From Micromussa lordhowensis (Eukaryota; Cnidaria; Anthozoa; Scleractinia; Lobophylliidae): a DNA stretch of 64,000 bases. The notes under the pieces are model-generated. The model made no database searches. It saw only the letters and a program-made list of their open reading frames with translations, and had not been told where the DNA came from. The position numbers and the translations under genes were made by a program. The DNA is taken from the NCBI GenBank assembly GCA_964020085.1, contig OZ026605.1, forward strand, positions 7,219,828-7,283,827, given 5' to 3'. Positions within the stretch are counted from its first letter, which is position 1, and every line of letters starts with the position of its first letter. Positions 34,701-45,954 of this stretch are shown piece by piece.

Positions 34701-37700
34701 GTAAGTAAGTCGAACATATGATAGTGTTATCAAGAAGTCATTGCAAGACGTAATCAGCCGGGGAATTAGTGTTTACAGTTTTTCCCCATATATGGTACGA
34801 TTCTGTCACAGTTTCCCTGAAATCCCTTCTTCAAGAAATCCATAACCACAAAATAGCAGAACAGAATTAAGGTTTGTTGACAACAGAAAATCGATTCAAA
34901 TACAAAGCTGTTATCCCAAATTTAAAGCCGACCAAAGAATCTGGTTAGTTAACCATCATCTCGTTCACTGCAGCTAATAAAAACAAAAACATCTTAAACC
35001 AAGCACCTCAATTTAGCTCTGTTGATATTGTAAAGTAAGACATATTGAGGTCTTATAGACCTATAGTTATAGTAATGGTAACTTAATTGCACACTCCTGG
35101 AGAAGGTTTTTCAGTGAGCAGTACAATAAAATACAGTACCGCCCAAATGTAAGTTACCACCTCTCGTCTCGTTTCTCGCAAGACGCGTCTCGTTTCTCTC
35201 GAGACGAGTCTCGTTTCTCTCGATACGAGTCTCGTTTCTCGCGAGAGTCACTGAACCATTTAGTATGGAATATATTACTCGCGAGAGGTCGTTGTACTAT
35301 CTATTGTATCAGAGATTTCCGTTTGCACTGTGTTGTCAAATCGGTGAAGTCGAAATTAAAACAGAAATCAGCTTTATCGTACTGAATTTGCAACGCCTCC
35401 GAACGTTCGAACGGCTCTTGCCGTGCGTTTGAAAAAAATTCTTGCCGTTCGAACGGCTCTTGCCGTGCGTTTGAAAAAAGTTCTTGTCGTTCGAACGGCT
35501 CTTGCCGTGCGTTCAAAAAAATCGCTAGCCGTTCGGACGATTCAAAATAATTATTTTGGGGCGTTCGTAAGGTGCGTGCTCAACTGTCTGCTATTCGGAT
35601 GGCTTGATCGAGCTATCCGTTGCAATCTTGACTCTTAAGCCCCGGCGCACGTAAACCATCAAACATTTTCATCCAACGTCGTGTTTTTCAAACATAACGT
35701 GGCTAAACGGACAAACAACTTGGCTCTCCAACAACTTGAACACAACTGAAACCAACGATTCCTTGATTGGCGTGAGCTGCTGTTTACATGCATGTTCTAC
35801 AAAGTAAACGTATAGCCAAAGAAATTGATTCTCGCGCGTACCTACGAACAAACAAATTGTCGACCTTACTACGTATACGGCCACCGTTACACAAGAGGTC
35901 TTAAGTTCTAAAGTTTAAGCCATACAAATTCTAAGCACTGTTTAAGTCATTCTTGGAGAGAGTTTTCGTTCGCGAATGAATCATTCGGTAGATTTTTTAT
36001 CACACTTTTGGTCACGTGCTCAAACCTGTGAATATAACTTTACCGATTGAGAGAGAGATAAGGCCTTTGGCTTTTTGTTCGGTTGTAATTATTTTCATCA
36101 GTTTAGTAACGGTACATTTTTATCGGTTGGTTCTGAATTAGATACTGGGTTCGCTTTGTTTTGCTTTTTCGACATGGTGGAAATTTTATTGTTTACAATT
36201 TTTGTTACGATGTGTCCTGGAATCCCAGACCCACGGTGTGGTAGCGACGCGAAATGAGCTTATTTTCTGTCCGGAATGGCGGCCCCTGTAGCAACGGTTA
36301 TAAAAAACATATTTACTGGGAAGTAGCTTTCTAGAGTAACCCAAATTTCAAAACAAGCAAGTTTCTGAGTCGGCGAGCACACGCAGAAGACTATACATGC
36401 ATGCATGACAAAAGCGTGACTTTTTCACGCATCAGTAAAGTTTTCAAGGCGTCACAAAAATTTGTAGTTGCTTCGCTGCTCTGTTCTACAATCGAAAACA
36501 AGCTTGAAATCTATTTTGAAACGGCATTCTAGGAATATCTACGAACAAAGCGTGCGTGCGGTCGCTACAGCCGAACAAAAAAATCAATGTAAACATACAG
36601 GACTGTTGGCAAGTTTCTGACATATGCAAATTACGCTTTTTACCGCCGGTCCGAAACGCAAAATTATTTGCCATCCTTTTCTTAAATAACCATTGACGCC
36701 ATGCTTTTGGATATTAAAAGAAACAAGTTTCATTCAAAACTTACTGAGGTAATGACCAGCGTTCGATAAAACAAAGAACATTTCTCAATGTAAACGTGGC
36801 TAGACGTAGACGTGACGATGGCGCCACTCAAAAATAATTATTTTGAGATTGCGTTATTTTCATTAAAATTCTTTAGAACACTGAAAACGGCTTTGCGAAA
36901 GCAGCGTTGTTTGTGTCAAAAGTTTCCGTTGTCAATTCCTATACACACTTGGAAAATCTCTTGGTTTGAACGGCTGATTTTTTTTGCCACACAAATCGGA
37001 GCCGTCTAGCAACGTTTGTCACAGAAATAGTGTTTATGTCTTTTTGCTTCTGCCGTCTAGCCGTTCGGCGTTCGAAAAAAAATTGCATCCATTCACCTGT
37101 TCGACTTAACCGTTCGAAAAATATTGCATCCATTCACCCGTTCGACTTTACCGTTCGAAAAAAATTGCATCTGTTCACCCGTTCGACTTTACCGTTCGAA
37201 AAAATGTTGCATCCGTTCAGCCGTTCAACCGACGTTTCGAATGGCTTGTCTAGCCGTTTGTTATCCGTTCGCTTTGCCGTGCGTTCGGCCGTTCGAACGG
37301 ATAATGCCGTTTTGTACATTCACCTAAAGGCAAAGCGTTGGTACTTGCAGTGCACTCGCGAGAAACGAGAAACTTCTCGAGAGAAACGAGACTCGTCTCG
37401 AGAGAAACGAGACGCGTCTCGAGAGAAACGAGACGCGTCTCGCGAGACGGTGGTAACTTACATTTGAGCGGTACTGTATGACAAAAATACAGTAAGAAAC
37501 GATCACATACAATAAAAATACCGTAAAAATATATTTGTAAGGTAAAATGTTTAAATTATTATTGTTTTAAAACTCATTAACCATCTTTTTTTAAGCTTTC
37601 TTAACAATTTCAGCTCTTAACACAATTTATACCACAATTGAAATTCTAAATCACAATAAATCATTCCTGTGATAATTTGACTGTTCTGTGGTTCCCTTTA

Positions 37701-40700
37701 ACATTAGTTCATGTTTTTATTCTTCACAGTTCATCGTTTGGTTAATCATGCCAATATCAGTATTAGTGATTCCACAGTTCATCGTTTCTGTTTAGCCATG
37801 ACAATATCTTACTATTAATGATTCCACCGTGACACTGCTTGGATTTTGTCCCAGTAGAAACAAAGTTAATAGACCGAGACAAACATCCAATGATCAATGC
37901 GAGTTTTATTAACTTTGAGTGTGTCGGAAATAGCGCGTTGTTTTGTTAAGTCAGGATTGATTGCCAAGCCCATTCTAGAATTACAGGATATCGTTTTGCT
38001 ATTGTAATCGTAGAGCTTAAGTTTTTTTTTCCTTTCATTCGGGACTCAACTCTGCACATGGATGTACTGTGAACTGTGACTTTGGGATCTGTTCGTGAAT
38101 AAAACGTGATTCAAATATACTGGGAGATTTGTCGTGGATTAGCATAATTACAAACGGGGGCATTTGCGACAAGTGTACATGTGTTTCATGTGTTATTTTA
38201 ACCCATTGACTCCTGTGCCGGCCGTAACCGGCCTTGCGAAAACCCACCCCCAATTTCCTGTGCCGGCCGTAACCGGCCGTAACCGGCCGTAAAAAAGCAC
38301 GTGAGGACAAATGCCTGTCCTACCCTCCCTGAAGACATTTTGGTTCTCCTATTGTACTATTGTTGTTAAGGACAAATAAACCAATGAAAATGGACTTTCT
38401 GAGCATATTTTTAGAGGACTTTAGGGGTCCTAGAAAGACGGGTTTTTGTCTTAAAATCACGCGCTCGAAAAGTGCAGGTAATCATGGCGCGTTGCGGGCC
38501 AAATCTTCAAACTTCCAGGGTCTTGTTTTCATTCCTAAAACGGAGAAATTACTCCTTTGGCACTTAAAATGGAAAGAAAAAACATAAATCGATGTTTAGG
38601 TGGCCTTAGAATGGAAGATCAAGGTGAATGGAACCCTCAGACCTTTCTGGTGAATAATTTTTCCTTCCTTCAACCGCGGCGAAAACAAGACGATCGGGTG
38701 CGTTTTCAAGTGAGTTTTGAATACAGATCGCGGATTTAAAGCAGCTGCCTCAACTTTAGAAAACAAAAATGGTAATGTGCAGTATTAGTTCGAAGTTGAA
38801 TTCAGCTTTTAGCACGATAGGCAAAGCCACGGCCGATAAAATAACTGCAAAACTTGTAGAGAAAAACTCACGCTTTCGCTTTTGCGTGAAAATTAATTCA
38901 AACATGTGGTCATGCCGCGAAGCACGTCTCTAAAATTTTGAACATTTTTGTGCTTTTAGATAAGTTTTTTTGCCTCATCTTGAATGAAAATTTATTGTTA
39001 TTGAACTTCCTGTCACGTTTCTTTCATTTGGTTGCCTATATTTGGGAATCTTAGGTTTTAAAAGTGAACAGTATTTTTGAACGCTGGAATTCTGCATATT
39101 TAATTTACGGCGACCCCTCGTGGTTTGTTTGTTTAGTGTATTTGCTTCCCTCAAATATATTTTATTGAGTCTTGTTCAGCTTCTACAGAACACCTGAGGA
39201 TAAAACTAAGTTGGCACTAAATTTACACAGTTGAAAAACGATTTATCTCAAAATAATTGCCTTGTTTTTGTCGTCTTATTGATGTACATTTTTCAACTTT
39301 CTTTCGCTGCGCTGTATTATTTCGTCGGGCGGCAAAAAAATTATCCGATTTCTTCTTTTTGAATTGGTTTTACGTGTGTTTTTCGCCTTTTATTTCCGGT
39401 ATTTTCTTAAATGTTCTCTGTTATAGTAAAAGAATGGAAATTCTGTTGTATTTGGTTTTGTTTCATCCTCTGAAGTAAACATTTAACTCATTTTTGCGTA
39501 TTCAATTTTCTCGCCGTTTTGTCACGCGGCGAAGAAAAAAATATAATTTCTTGTTTTCTTACAAGTTATACGCATCAAATTGAGTTCTTTTTGTTGATAT
39601 TTTTTACTATTTTGGCCGTTCATTTATTGAACTTTAAATAAACAAAGTCTTGAAACCTGATCTTGTGTCTGTGGTTACTGCGCATATGGTTTATTTTTGA
39701 GCTTTCACTCGCTCTGACATATTTCCAAAAAGCGCCAGGAAATTAGGGGTGGGTCGCGGACAGTTTGATGCAGGAGTCAATGGGTTAATCATCTTTTGAA
39801 GAGATTGCATTCGGTGAATCACAAAACACGACCTATAATATAATTCGGTGTGTGAATCATTTTGTTACAGTTTGAGATTGCTGTTTGCGAATGCAACATT
39901 TATAAAATAACATGTATCTTGAATCATGAATCTTCAAATATTATTATAATGCATCAGACTATCGCCTATGTGCTATCTGTAACGAGATGATGGTTAACTA
40001 ACCAGATTCTTTGGTCGGCTTTAAATTTGGGATAACAGCTTTGTATTTGAATTGATTTTCTGTCGTCAATAAACCTTAATTCTGTTCTGCTATTTTGTGG
40101 TTATGGATTTCTTGAAGAAGGGATTTCAGGGAAACTGTGACAGAATCATACCATATATGGGGAAAACTGTAAACACTAATTCCCCGGCTGATTACGTCTT
40201 GCAATGACTTCTTGATAACAATATCATATGTTCGACTTACTTACATTCAGAGCCAGTCATGCATTAATATGGAAAGGTCCCGGTAAACACCCTCCGGAAG
40301 TCTAATCACAGAATGTAAAGTGCTTCTTGAACATCGAACATTTGCGAAGGGCCTTCCAAGATACAAGAAATACTTTCAATTTCCCCCAACACAAGGACGG
40401 AGACCATCCACACAGTCGGCCATTTTGAAATTTGCCCTTGATTAGTCTTTCTCGGTCAGGTCATCTGATGTTGTCACCAGACCTCTGAACAAAAAGGGCA
40501 CCATTTACAAAAACGAAAAGCACCATTTACAAAAATAAAGGCACCATTTACAAAAACGAAAGGCACCATTTACAAAAATAAAGGCACCATTTACAAAAAC
40601 GAAAGGCACCATTTACAAAAACGAAAAGCACCATTTACAAAAATAAAGGCACCAGTTACAAAAACGAAAGGCACCATTTACAAAAATAAAGGCACCATTT

Positions 40701-43297
40701 ACAAAAACGAAAGGCACCATTTACAAAAATAAAGGCACCATTTACAAAAATAAAGGCATCATTTACAAAAATAAAGGCACCATTTACAAAAATAAAGGCA
40801 TCATTTACAAAAATAAAGGCACCATTTACAAAAATTGGGAGGGCTGAATTTTGGCGGTAATGGCACCTCATAAGATGGTTTAAACTCGGATTTTTGTGCA
40901 AGTTGTGAAAGCCCTGTTACAAGTGAGTTGTAAATTGCCTGTACACTTACTTCATTGCACATCTGGATTATGTTCTTCTGTAGATCTCTGGCAAATTCCA
41001 GATTCTGCTCCACTTGTGCCAACTGGCCTACAGCAAGCTGCGACAAAACATTTCAGAACATTAAAACAAGAAAGATAGTTTGAATAACTTTTACAAATTT
41101 CCCATCCCTTTATTACTAATCTTAGCAGAGAGCAGGACACATACGACATCAATTTCATCCCTAATCTGAGCCTGTACATTTTTGGGTCACGGCAAGTGAG
41201 CATGTGGCACTCCTGAGAAAATCAACACACAGAAAAATTTGGTAGTGTGCATGCACATCAAACAAACAAACAAACAAGATAAACAGTTGATTCAGACGTC
41301 AAACTTAACTGCCAACAAAAGTGAATTTATGGAAGATCATATACCAGCTCGCCATTGGTTTGATAGCTCAGTTGGTAGAGCACTGCACTGGTATTGCTGA
41401 GGTCATGGGTTTGAATCCCATTCAAGCCTGGATTTTATTCAGGCTTAAATTTCACAGCTGCTTGAGCTGCATATAACTGCAATGATCAATCATGTCTTCA
41501 TATCTAATGGTAATTCAACACAAATAATTTCTTTGAGGCAAAATAAAATTCATATTATGTATCAGTAATGTATACATTAGCATCTGCACATGTCAAGTTT
41601 GAATGAAAGTCAACTTTTGCCGTACTATTCGCCTGCCAAAGTCAACTAGAACAGTAAGGTCGACCCAAATACATTTGTGTTGATTGTAACAGTAGCTTGG
41701 TTTGCGAGATCTTGCCTCACCACTTTTTCCTTTGCAAACATTTAGAGGTGTTTATATGAGAAGCAGGCCTGGCCCGGTTACCAAGATTTCGGTTTTTGTG
41801 ACCAATATCTCGGTAACCAGGATGAATATTTTCCCATATGAACACTCCAGCCGGGGTAATGCACCCATCAGTGTCAAGCCCGAGAGGGGGGGGGGAGGGC
41901 GTCGGGCAACCCATGGGAATTTGACTGTGGCGTATATCCCCAGGGTGGGGATTTTGATCGGACAACAAGCATTTGATCTTTCAATTTTATGTAGTAGAAG
42001 AGAAGTAAACCATTTGTTTCTGCTAATTTTGACAATTCTTTTTTGCCCGGGGGTGGGGATTTTGATAATTTTTTTTAGAAAAAGTCAAAATCCGCACCCT
42101 ATGCCCGACCCCCCCCCCCCTCGGGCTTGACACTGATAGGTGCATAACCAGAAACGTTTTTTTAGACAAAATAGCTTTGCTTTCGCAACATAGCAGTCAA
42201 ACTGGCTTAATTTTTTGTTTCTTTCCATGTCAGCAATATGCGAATCAGCTTTATTAGTCAAGTTACCAGAGTCCACAAAGCTACAACAGTCGAGAACGAT
42301 ACAAGTTTATGTTCCACCATTTTGGTTTTGTTTCTTGAATTCTCCCTAGCTTTTAGTAACATTTGCACAAAACTCAGTCACTATCCATTAATGTTATTTA
42401 ATTTCAATCACAATCACAATTTGGTAGTTTTAAAATTAAAGTCGGCACTGATTCCTGATAATCAACTGGTTTGTTTCTTATAATCAACTTTGTCTTGGTG
42501 GGGAAAACAACAATGGAAAAACCAGCAGTGCAGAAAAAAAATCAAAATTATTTAGCATTAATTTAATTCCATGAACAATTTGTACAAATTTCAAAATAGT
42601 AGTTTTCTCATGCGGTAACAAATAACATTGGAAACTTGAAAAATTAACGTGGTTTTCTCATCGTTGGCCCATAGAGTTGATGATCAACGATGATAAACTT
42701 GCGCAAACCGCATGTAGAAAATGTCAGATCATGTACCTTATATAAAAGTACGACATGGAAAGGACCAGCACGGAAAACCGAAATGTGAATAACATAAATT
42801 TTTCGCTGTTTCCCGTTTTCTAATAAACGTCGAAGCATCTAGCTAAGCTTAAACAAACCCATGTGACGCTGTTGCAAAACTTTGTTCTTTGAAAGAAAGC
42901 ACACCTGGCTAACAGAAATTGAAGTTGAACGAGTGTTTTCCCTGTTTATAGTCCGTTTATCTCACAAGTAAACTTCATATGAAATTCTCCTCTAATAAAC
43001 GCACCTTTTGATCGTCATTCAGCGTTTCTCCAGCATCCACCAACCTTTTGTAGGAATCTAGCTTTCCCTGCGAACAGAATCGAATTGTTTCCCGTAAACT
43101 GCAAAATATCATCATGGCGTGGTTGACGGAACGATCGACACGAATTCGGTCGCCTCGAACCAAAGTCAAAACCTCACCTTACGCTTTTCCAAATTGCGAA
43201 CTTTCTTCTCCAAAAGGCTCAAGATATTTTTGGCTAAGTCGTTGTTTTCCATCTGCGCTGAGATCTGCATGGAAGATTGCGATGAAGCGCTTGGCAT
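28756..43297 (-). CDS. CAPRIN1-like: Caprin (cytoplasmic activation/proliferation-associated protein)
   Basis: Ten minus-strand exons: 43297-43178, 43067-43005, 41037-40951, 32683-32513, 31587-31428, 30974-30799, 30057-29760, 29493-29473, 29212-29022 and 28866-28756, ~465 aa. Splice sites and phases agree throughout. The ends of exons 7-8 are least certain: acceptors at 30063 or 30057, and 29511 or 29493, keep the same frame. Caprins are RNA-granule proteins that bind mRNA and G3BP. Visible landmarks are KKVRNLEKRKGKLDSY at the exon 1/2 junction, VEQNLEFARDLQ, QVLELQSLMDNLSEDVR, VQIDEFYKL and VVGTTYK at the exon 5/6 junction, all matching the caprin homology region. An acidic stretch follows (exon 6, ~residues 218-252), then LNFLSESEVE, which resembles the G3BP-binding motif, and a C-terminal RGG domain (exons 9-10). 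There is no C1q domain. Intron 3 (32684-40950) is packed with transposons. Confidence 0.93.
31980..32385 (-). mobile_element. LINE 3' fragment in caprin intron 4
   Basis: The minus frame reads ELWNLIPDPYGTIRSFKVF then KNTIT and a stop, a typical RT C-terminal LWNxLP...SFKxFK pattern. A long AT-rich 3' UTR and a TTGACTTAACTTGAACTTG-type tail near 31982-32006 follow. It is in sense with the host gene. Confidence 0.65.
33145..33355 (+). repeat. Tandem 21-22-bp array, ~10 units
   Basis: The unit is TTTCGTTTTTGTAAATGGTGCC, alternating with TTTATTTTTGTAAATGGTGCC. It is the left-arm counterpart of the array at 40497-40835. Confidence 0.9.
33461..34535. mobile_element. Mutator-like non-autonomous element, 1,075 bp, 10-bp TSD
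   Basis: CTTCGTAACC occurs at 33451-33460 and 34536-34545, directly flanking TIRs that begin GGCCGTCGATAAAACC and end in the complement. The right arm of the outer element lacks the insert at the corresponding place, giving an independent empty site. TIRs of ~110 bp include a variable number of GGAACATNCC repeats and ATAATTATGAGAAATATATG. The 10-bp duplication points to a Mutator-like element (established trait: 8-11 bp). No transposase frame is present. Confidence 0.85.
33844..33945. mobile_element. Foldback MITE, 102 bp, 9-bp TSD CTGGCACTA
   Basis: It starts TAGCCTCC and ends GGAGGCTA. CTGGCACTA occurs at 33835-33843 and 33946-33954. The inner arms contain CGTCACGCGTTCCTT and its near complement. 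It belongs to the family of 45493-45604 and 52010-52145. It is inserted inside the Mutator-like element at 33461-34535. A second, degraded copy follows at about 33972-34056. Confidence 0.88.
35404..35530 (+). repeat. 42-bp tandem array, 3 units
   Basis: Units begin CGTTCGAACGGCTCTTGCCG and end in a run of A then TTCTTG. Its translation (FERQEPFERQ...) reflects the period and is not a protein. Confidence 0.8.
37064..37225 (+). repeat. ~42-bp tandem array, 4 units
   Basis: Units begin CCGTTCGAAAAAAATTGCAT and continue through TTCACCCGTTCGACTTTA. Related in style, not in full sequence, to the array at 35404-35530. Confidence 0.8.
38198..39788. mobile_element. piggyBac-like non-autonomous element, 1.59 kb, TTAA TSD
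   Basis: TTAA|CCCATTGACTCCTG at the left mirrors CAGGAGTCAATGGG|TTAA at the right (39785-39788). TTAA duplication with CCC-starting ends is typical of piggyBac-like elements. Four copies of a CCGGCCGTAA-type motif lie just inside the left end, and CACCCCCAATTTCCTG mirrors CAGGAAATTAGGGGTG further in. No transposase frame is present. It is inserted in the loop of the outer foldback element. Confidence 0.8.
40497..40835 (-). repeat. Tandem 21-22-bp array, ~16 units
   Basis: Units alternate GGCACCATTTACAAAAACGAAA and GGCACCATTTACAAAAATAAA. It is the inverted counterpart of 33145-33355 with more copies. The minus-strand ORF across it (VNGAFIFVNDAF...) is an artefact of the period. Confidence 0.9.
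41352..41500 (+). mobile_element. tRNA-derived SINE in caprin intron 2
   Basis: A box TAGCTCAGTTGG (41364-41375) and B box GGTTTGAATCC (41408-41418) sit in a nearly tRNA-length head, followed by a body with TCAAGCCTGGATTTTATTC and AGCTGCTTGAGCTGC. I know this body from a widespread coral SINE type. Confidence 0.78.
41857..42147. mobile_element. MITE with TGCACC(C/T)ATCAGTGTC TIRs and G/C runs
   Basis: ATGCACCCATCAGTGTCAAG mirrors CTTGACACTGATAGGTGCAT. Both are followed inward by homopolymer runs (G10, C11) and a CGGGC motif. It lies in caprin intron 2. A short inverted GGTTACC...GGTAACC motif just left of it (41775-41820) belongs to another remnant. Confidence 0.8.
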
Positions 43298-43361
43298 AAT
43301 CCTAAACTGATCCGAGTTACAAGCCCACTGCTGTCTGTACCATGTGCTCTCCGTCGCTCGC

Positions 43362-43380
43362 GCGCTGACGTCATCAGCGC
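43362..43380. promoter_or_regulatory. Palindromic CRE/ATF site upstream of caprin
   Basis: TGACGTCA (43366-43373) is the full CREB/ATF consensus, embedded in a 19-bp palindrome GCGCTGACGTCATCAGCGC. It lies 69 bp upstream of the caprin start codon on the minus strand, in a CpG-rich stretch. Promoter role is inferred from position. Confidence 0.5.
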
Positions 43381-45049
43381 TATTCTCAAGGGGTGCGGTT
43401 ACTTCGATGGCATCATGGGAAACCTCCGGAAGCTTTGTTGTCTTGTACTGTCTTTCTTGAATTTGGGTCTAGATTATTATTAAATGTCGGTGCTTTTGCA
43501 CGCCGAAATAGCGTTCCCTTTTCCCAACAGGATGCTGGCTTTAGAAAAATCATGCTAGAACGTCACGCAACTCCGCACAAGTCACGCAACATAAAGGGTT
43601 CCAATCGTTGTTAACGTTACACTCAATGCACTAGCTGGATTAAAATCGGGCTATGAATGACTCGGAATTCTGATTTATCAAAGGAAATGGACAGATCTGC
43701 CATTCTCTTTGCTCCGTGTTGTTCAAAGAGCAATGTCGGTAGGTTGTGGGAGGGAGGGCACTCTAATTGCGAAGGAAGAGGGGTAGCTGCGCTTACCGGT
43801 ACCGTAACGCAAGCTAGCGGTAGGCATGCGTACGGCTTCGTTTACGCTAGGGAAAAGAGCACTGCCATAATGTGATGATGGCTTAAATTGATATGGCGTT
43901 AAATCTTTCACTGAAGAGAAAACGATCTTTAAAATTTCTCCTTGGACGAAATCATTAAATTATGATTTCTTTCTCTTCACTCGAGCCACTATCGCTGTTA
44001 TTCGTGTCTACTTAGAACGGCATCTTTTAAAGCTCAATGTAAGCTTGGGTTCCGCGTCCAGATAAGTCTCTCGCGTTTCTCCGTTATTTGCTACTATAAG
44101 CACGAAACCTTGCAGAGGTGAGACGTCTGCAAAGATCTTACAGATCAGGTAAGCTTGAAGAGCAAGGCGATGATCTGTAAAGAGCGCTCTAGAAATTGCT
44201 GCTTACAATAACCATTGACAAGGCGTGGTGAAAGAGGAGAAATAATGAAAAGAAAAGAAAAAGAAAGAAAACGGAAAAACGAACGCCTGGTGGCAGGTTT
44301 TTATTTACTGTTCGTATATATAAAAAAAGAATCACAGGTTATGCCAACAAAAGAATCATGTTCTACACTTCATGCGCAAGTGAATTTGTCATACAGTTTC
44401 CAGCTAGTTTTGTAAGCGTACACCGTGACGGTTGTTGTTGTTTTTTAAAGTATCGCTACCTATAGACTGTGTGGCAAGATTTTTTTGCGGAAGTTTAATT
44501 TTGCAGATGGTTATTTTATTATTATTTTGCGAGAACAGGAGCCCATAACATGGGCTTCTGGCGGGAACTAATTTAGACTGGTTTTAATAGCTGAGCACTT
44601 TAAGTAAGCCTCACCAGGAGCCTCCTGGTCGCGTATAATTTTTGGATTTTTTTATTAATGATTTACTCTCGCTCTGGACACTTTATTACAATTACATCTT
44701 GTCCTAATGTGGCTGATTGCTCCGGGAGTGGGTCAGCAATAACTACTGTACAATATTCATATTTGGACGTTTTAGCTTTTTAACAAATTCAAGTGTTTTT
44801 TTAGTGTTTTTTTTTACAGTATTCAGTATTTTTCGGCAGTATTGTAGTATAGTGTTCCCCATTAGCTTCTAGCTACATACATAGACACTCAAATAAAGTT
44901 TTCATTGAATTCATTCATTCATTTGATACATTATCCCTCAAGATAAATATTCTTGTCGTTCTTCGGCTATTTCAATTTCAGAAAGAAAATCAAACAAACA
45001 GCGCGCGGTTGCAAACTATACAAGATCTAAAAAACTTAATGTATTACTT

Positions 45050-45312
45050 GACGTTTCGTATGTTACAACATTCATCTTCAGAAGTGACGGTTATAACTAT
45101 TACAAAAAATATAAATTTAAAACTAAAGTGAAACACTGGTGACAATCAATCTAAAAAAACCAACAAAATTGATACCTCCAGTAGAAATTAACAAAGAAAC
45201 AGCTTCTCACTGCCAACGTTTTCAGTAAGTGAGGGTTTTAAGTCACTGATCTTTAATTTTACACTTTTAATTTTGAAGATGTATGTTGTAACATGTTTTA
45301 AACGTCACGTCA
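45050..45312. repeat. Inverted motif pair around ~200 bp
   Basis: GACGTTTCGTATGTTACAACATTCATCTTC at 45051 is mirrored by GAAGATGTATGTTGTAACAT...AAACGTCAC at about 45278. This resembles the end region of retroelements common in corals; no coding part is present. Confidence 0.45.
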
Positions 45313-45492
45313 CTACATTAAGCGTAATATTGTTGTCATTTATTCGGCATGGGTCGCACTTGGGCAAAGATTTCATCTTTGCAGACCAAAAAACCACAGA
45401 ATATTTAACGCAAACTGAGTAGCGTCGCACTGGGGTAAAAAGGTGTCAGTAGTAGACCAGTTATACGTTAATCGGATGTACTAAGCTGAGCT

Positions 45493-45604
45493 TAGTCTCC
45501 TCCGCAGCCGTTATTAGGGTCGTCACGCAACGCTTCTCCCCCACTAAAGTTAGTGGGGGAGAAGCGTTGCGTGACGATCCTAATAACGGCTGCGAGGGAG
45601 ACTA
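45493..45604. mobile_element. Foldback MITE, 112 bp, 9-bp TSD AGCTGAGCT
   Basis: It starts TAGTCTCC, ends GGAGACTA and is almost perfectly palindromic through CGTCACGCAACGCTTCTCCC. AGCTGAGCT flanks it at 45484-45492 and 45605-45613. Confidence 0.92.
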
Positions 45605-45954
45605 AGCTGAGCTATAACTGCTTTTCAGGCTTTTTGGTGTTTAAAATCAAGTATTTTATTAGAATCAAAAGTTCTGTATTTTCGGGCTTATCACGTACTC
45701 AATCGTTGTACAAACAACGTGTCCGTGCTGAAATCGAGCTTTTTAATCAATGTTTATATTTTGTTTTGTGGTTGAAATTACAGGCGGTTCTATCAAGTTC
45801 TGTGAGATGTAAGACGGATACAGGAGAAGGGTCCAGAAGGACATTATAGTCATAAATCGAGCCCATTTCGTATGAATAAAGTTGAATAAAGCCTCTGGTT
45901 TCCTTGAAAGACACGTAGAGGCTACACACTTCGTTGCCGTACAGCAAAATCTTA

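Larger units (their letters stand above)
35134..37476. mobile_element. Tc1/mariner-type non-autonomous element, 2.34 kb, TA TSD
   Basis: The ends TA|CAGTACCGC...GCGGTACTG|TA, with TIR continuing as AAATGTAAGTTACCACC, fit a Tc1/mariner-like TA target and CAGT terminus. Subterminal arrays of a TCTCGTTTCTCTCGAGACGAG-like unit lie in both arms. No transposase frame is seen; the interior has two further 42-bp arrays. It is inserted in the loop of the outer foldback element. Confidence 0.75.
33107..40872. mobile_element. Outer foldback element, 7.77 kb, in caprin intron 3
   Basis: Two long inverted arms, 33107-34965 (interrupted) and 39981-40872, begin TATGAGGTGCCATTACCGCC and its complement. They share a 22-bp tandem array, the AGAGGTCTGGTGACAACATC block and the region to ACCATCATCTCGTT. 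AGATGG flanks both ends and is a candidate 6-bp target duplication. No transposase is visible. Three other DNA elements are inserted in the left arm and the loop. The superfamily is not assigned. The right end is 78 bp from caprin exon 3. Confidence 0.85.

Noticed and set aside
35301..37467. ORFs with FERQEPFERQ or REKRD-type repeats
   Set aside because: Periodic peptides from the 42-bp and ~21-bp arrays inside the Tc1/mariner-like element.
40497..40835. CRISPR-like array of ~22-bp repeats
   Set aside because: The units are contiguous with no unique spacers, no cas genes are present and the setting is an animal intron. It is a tandem array in a transposon arm.
40656..40901. 81-aa minus ORF with repeating VNGAFIF / VNDAFIF
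   Set aside because: The periodic peptide is the translation of the 22-bp array.
41702..42130. 142-aa ORF in caprin intron 2
   Set aside because: It runs across a MITE with G and C homopolymers and has no domain.
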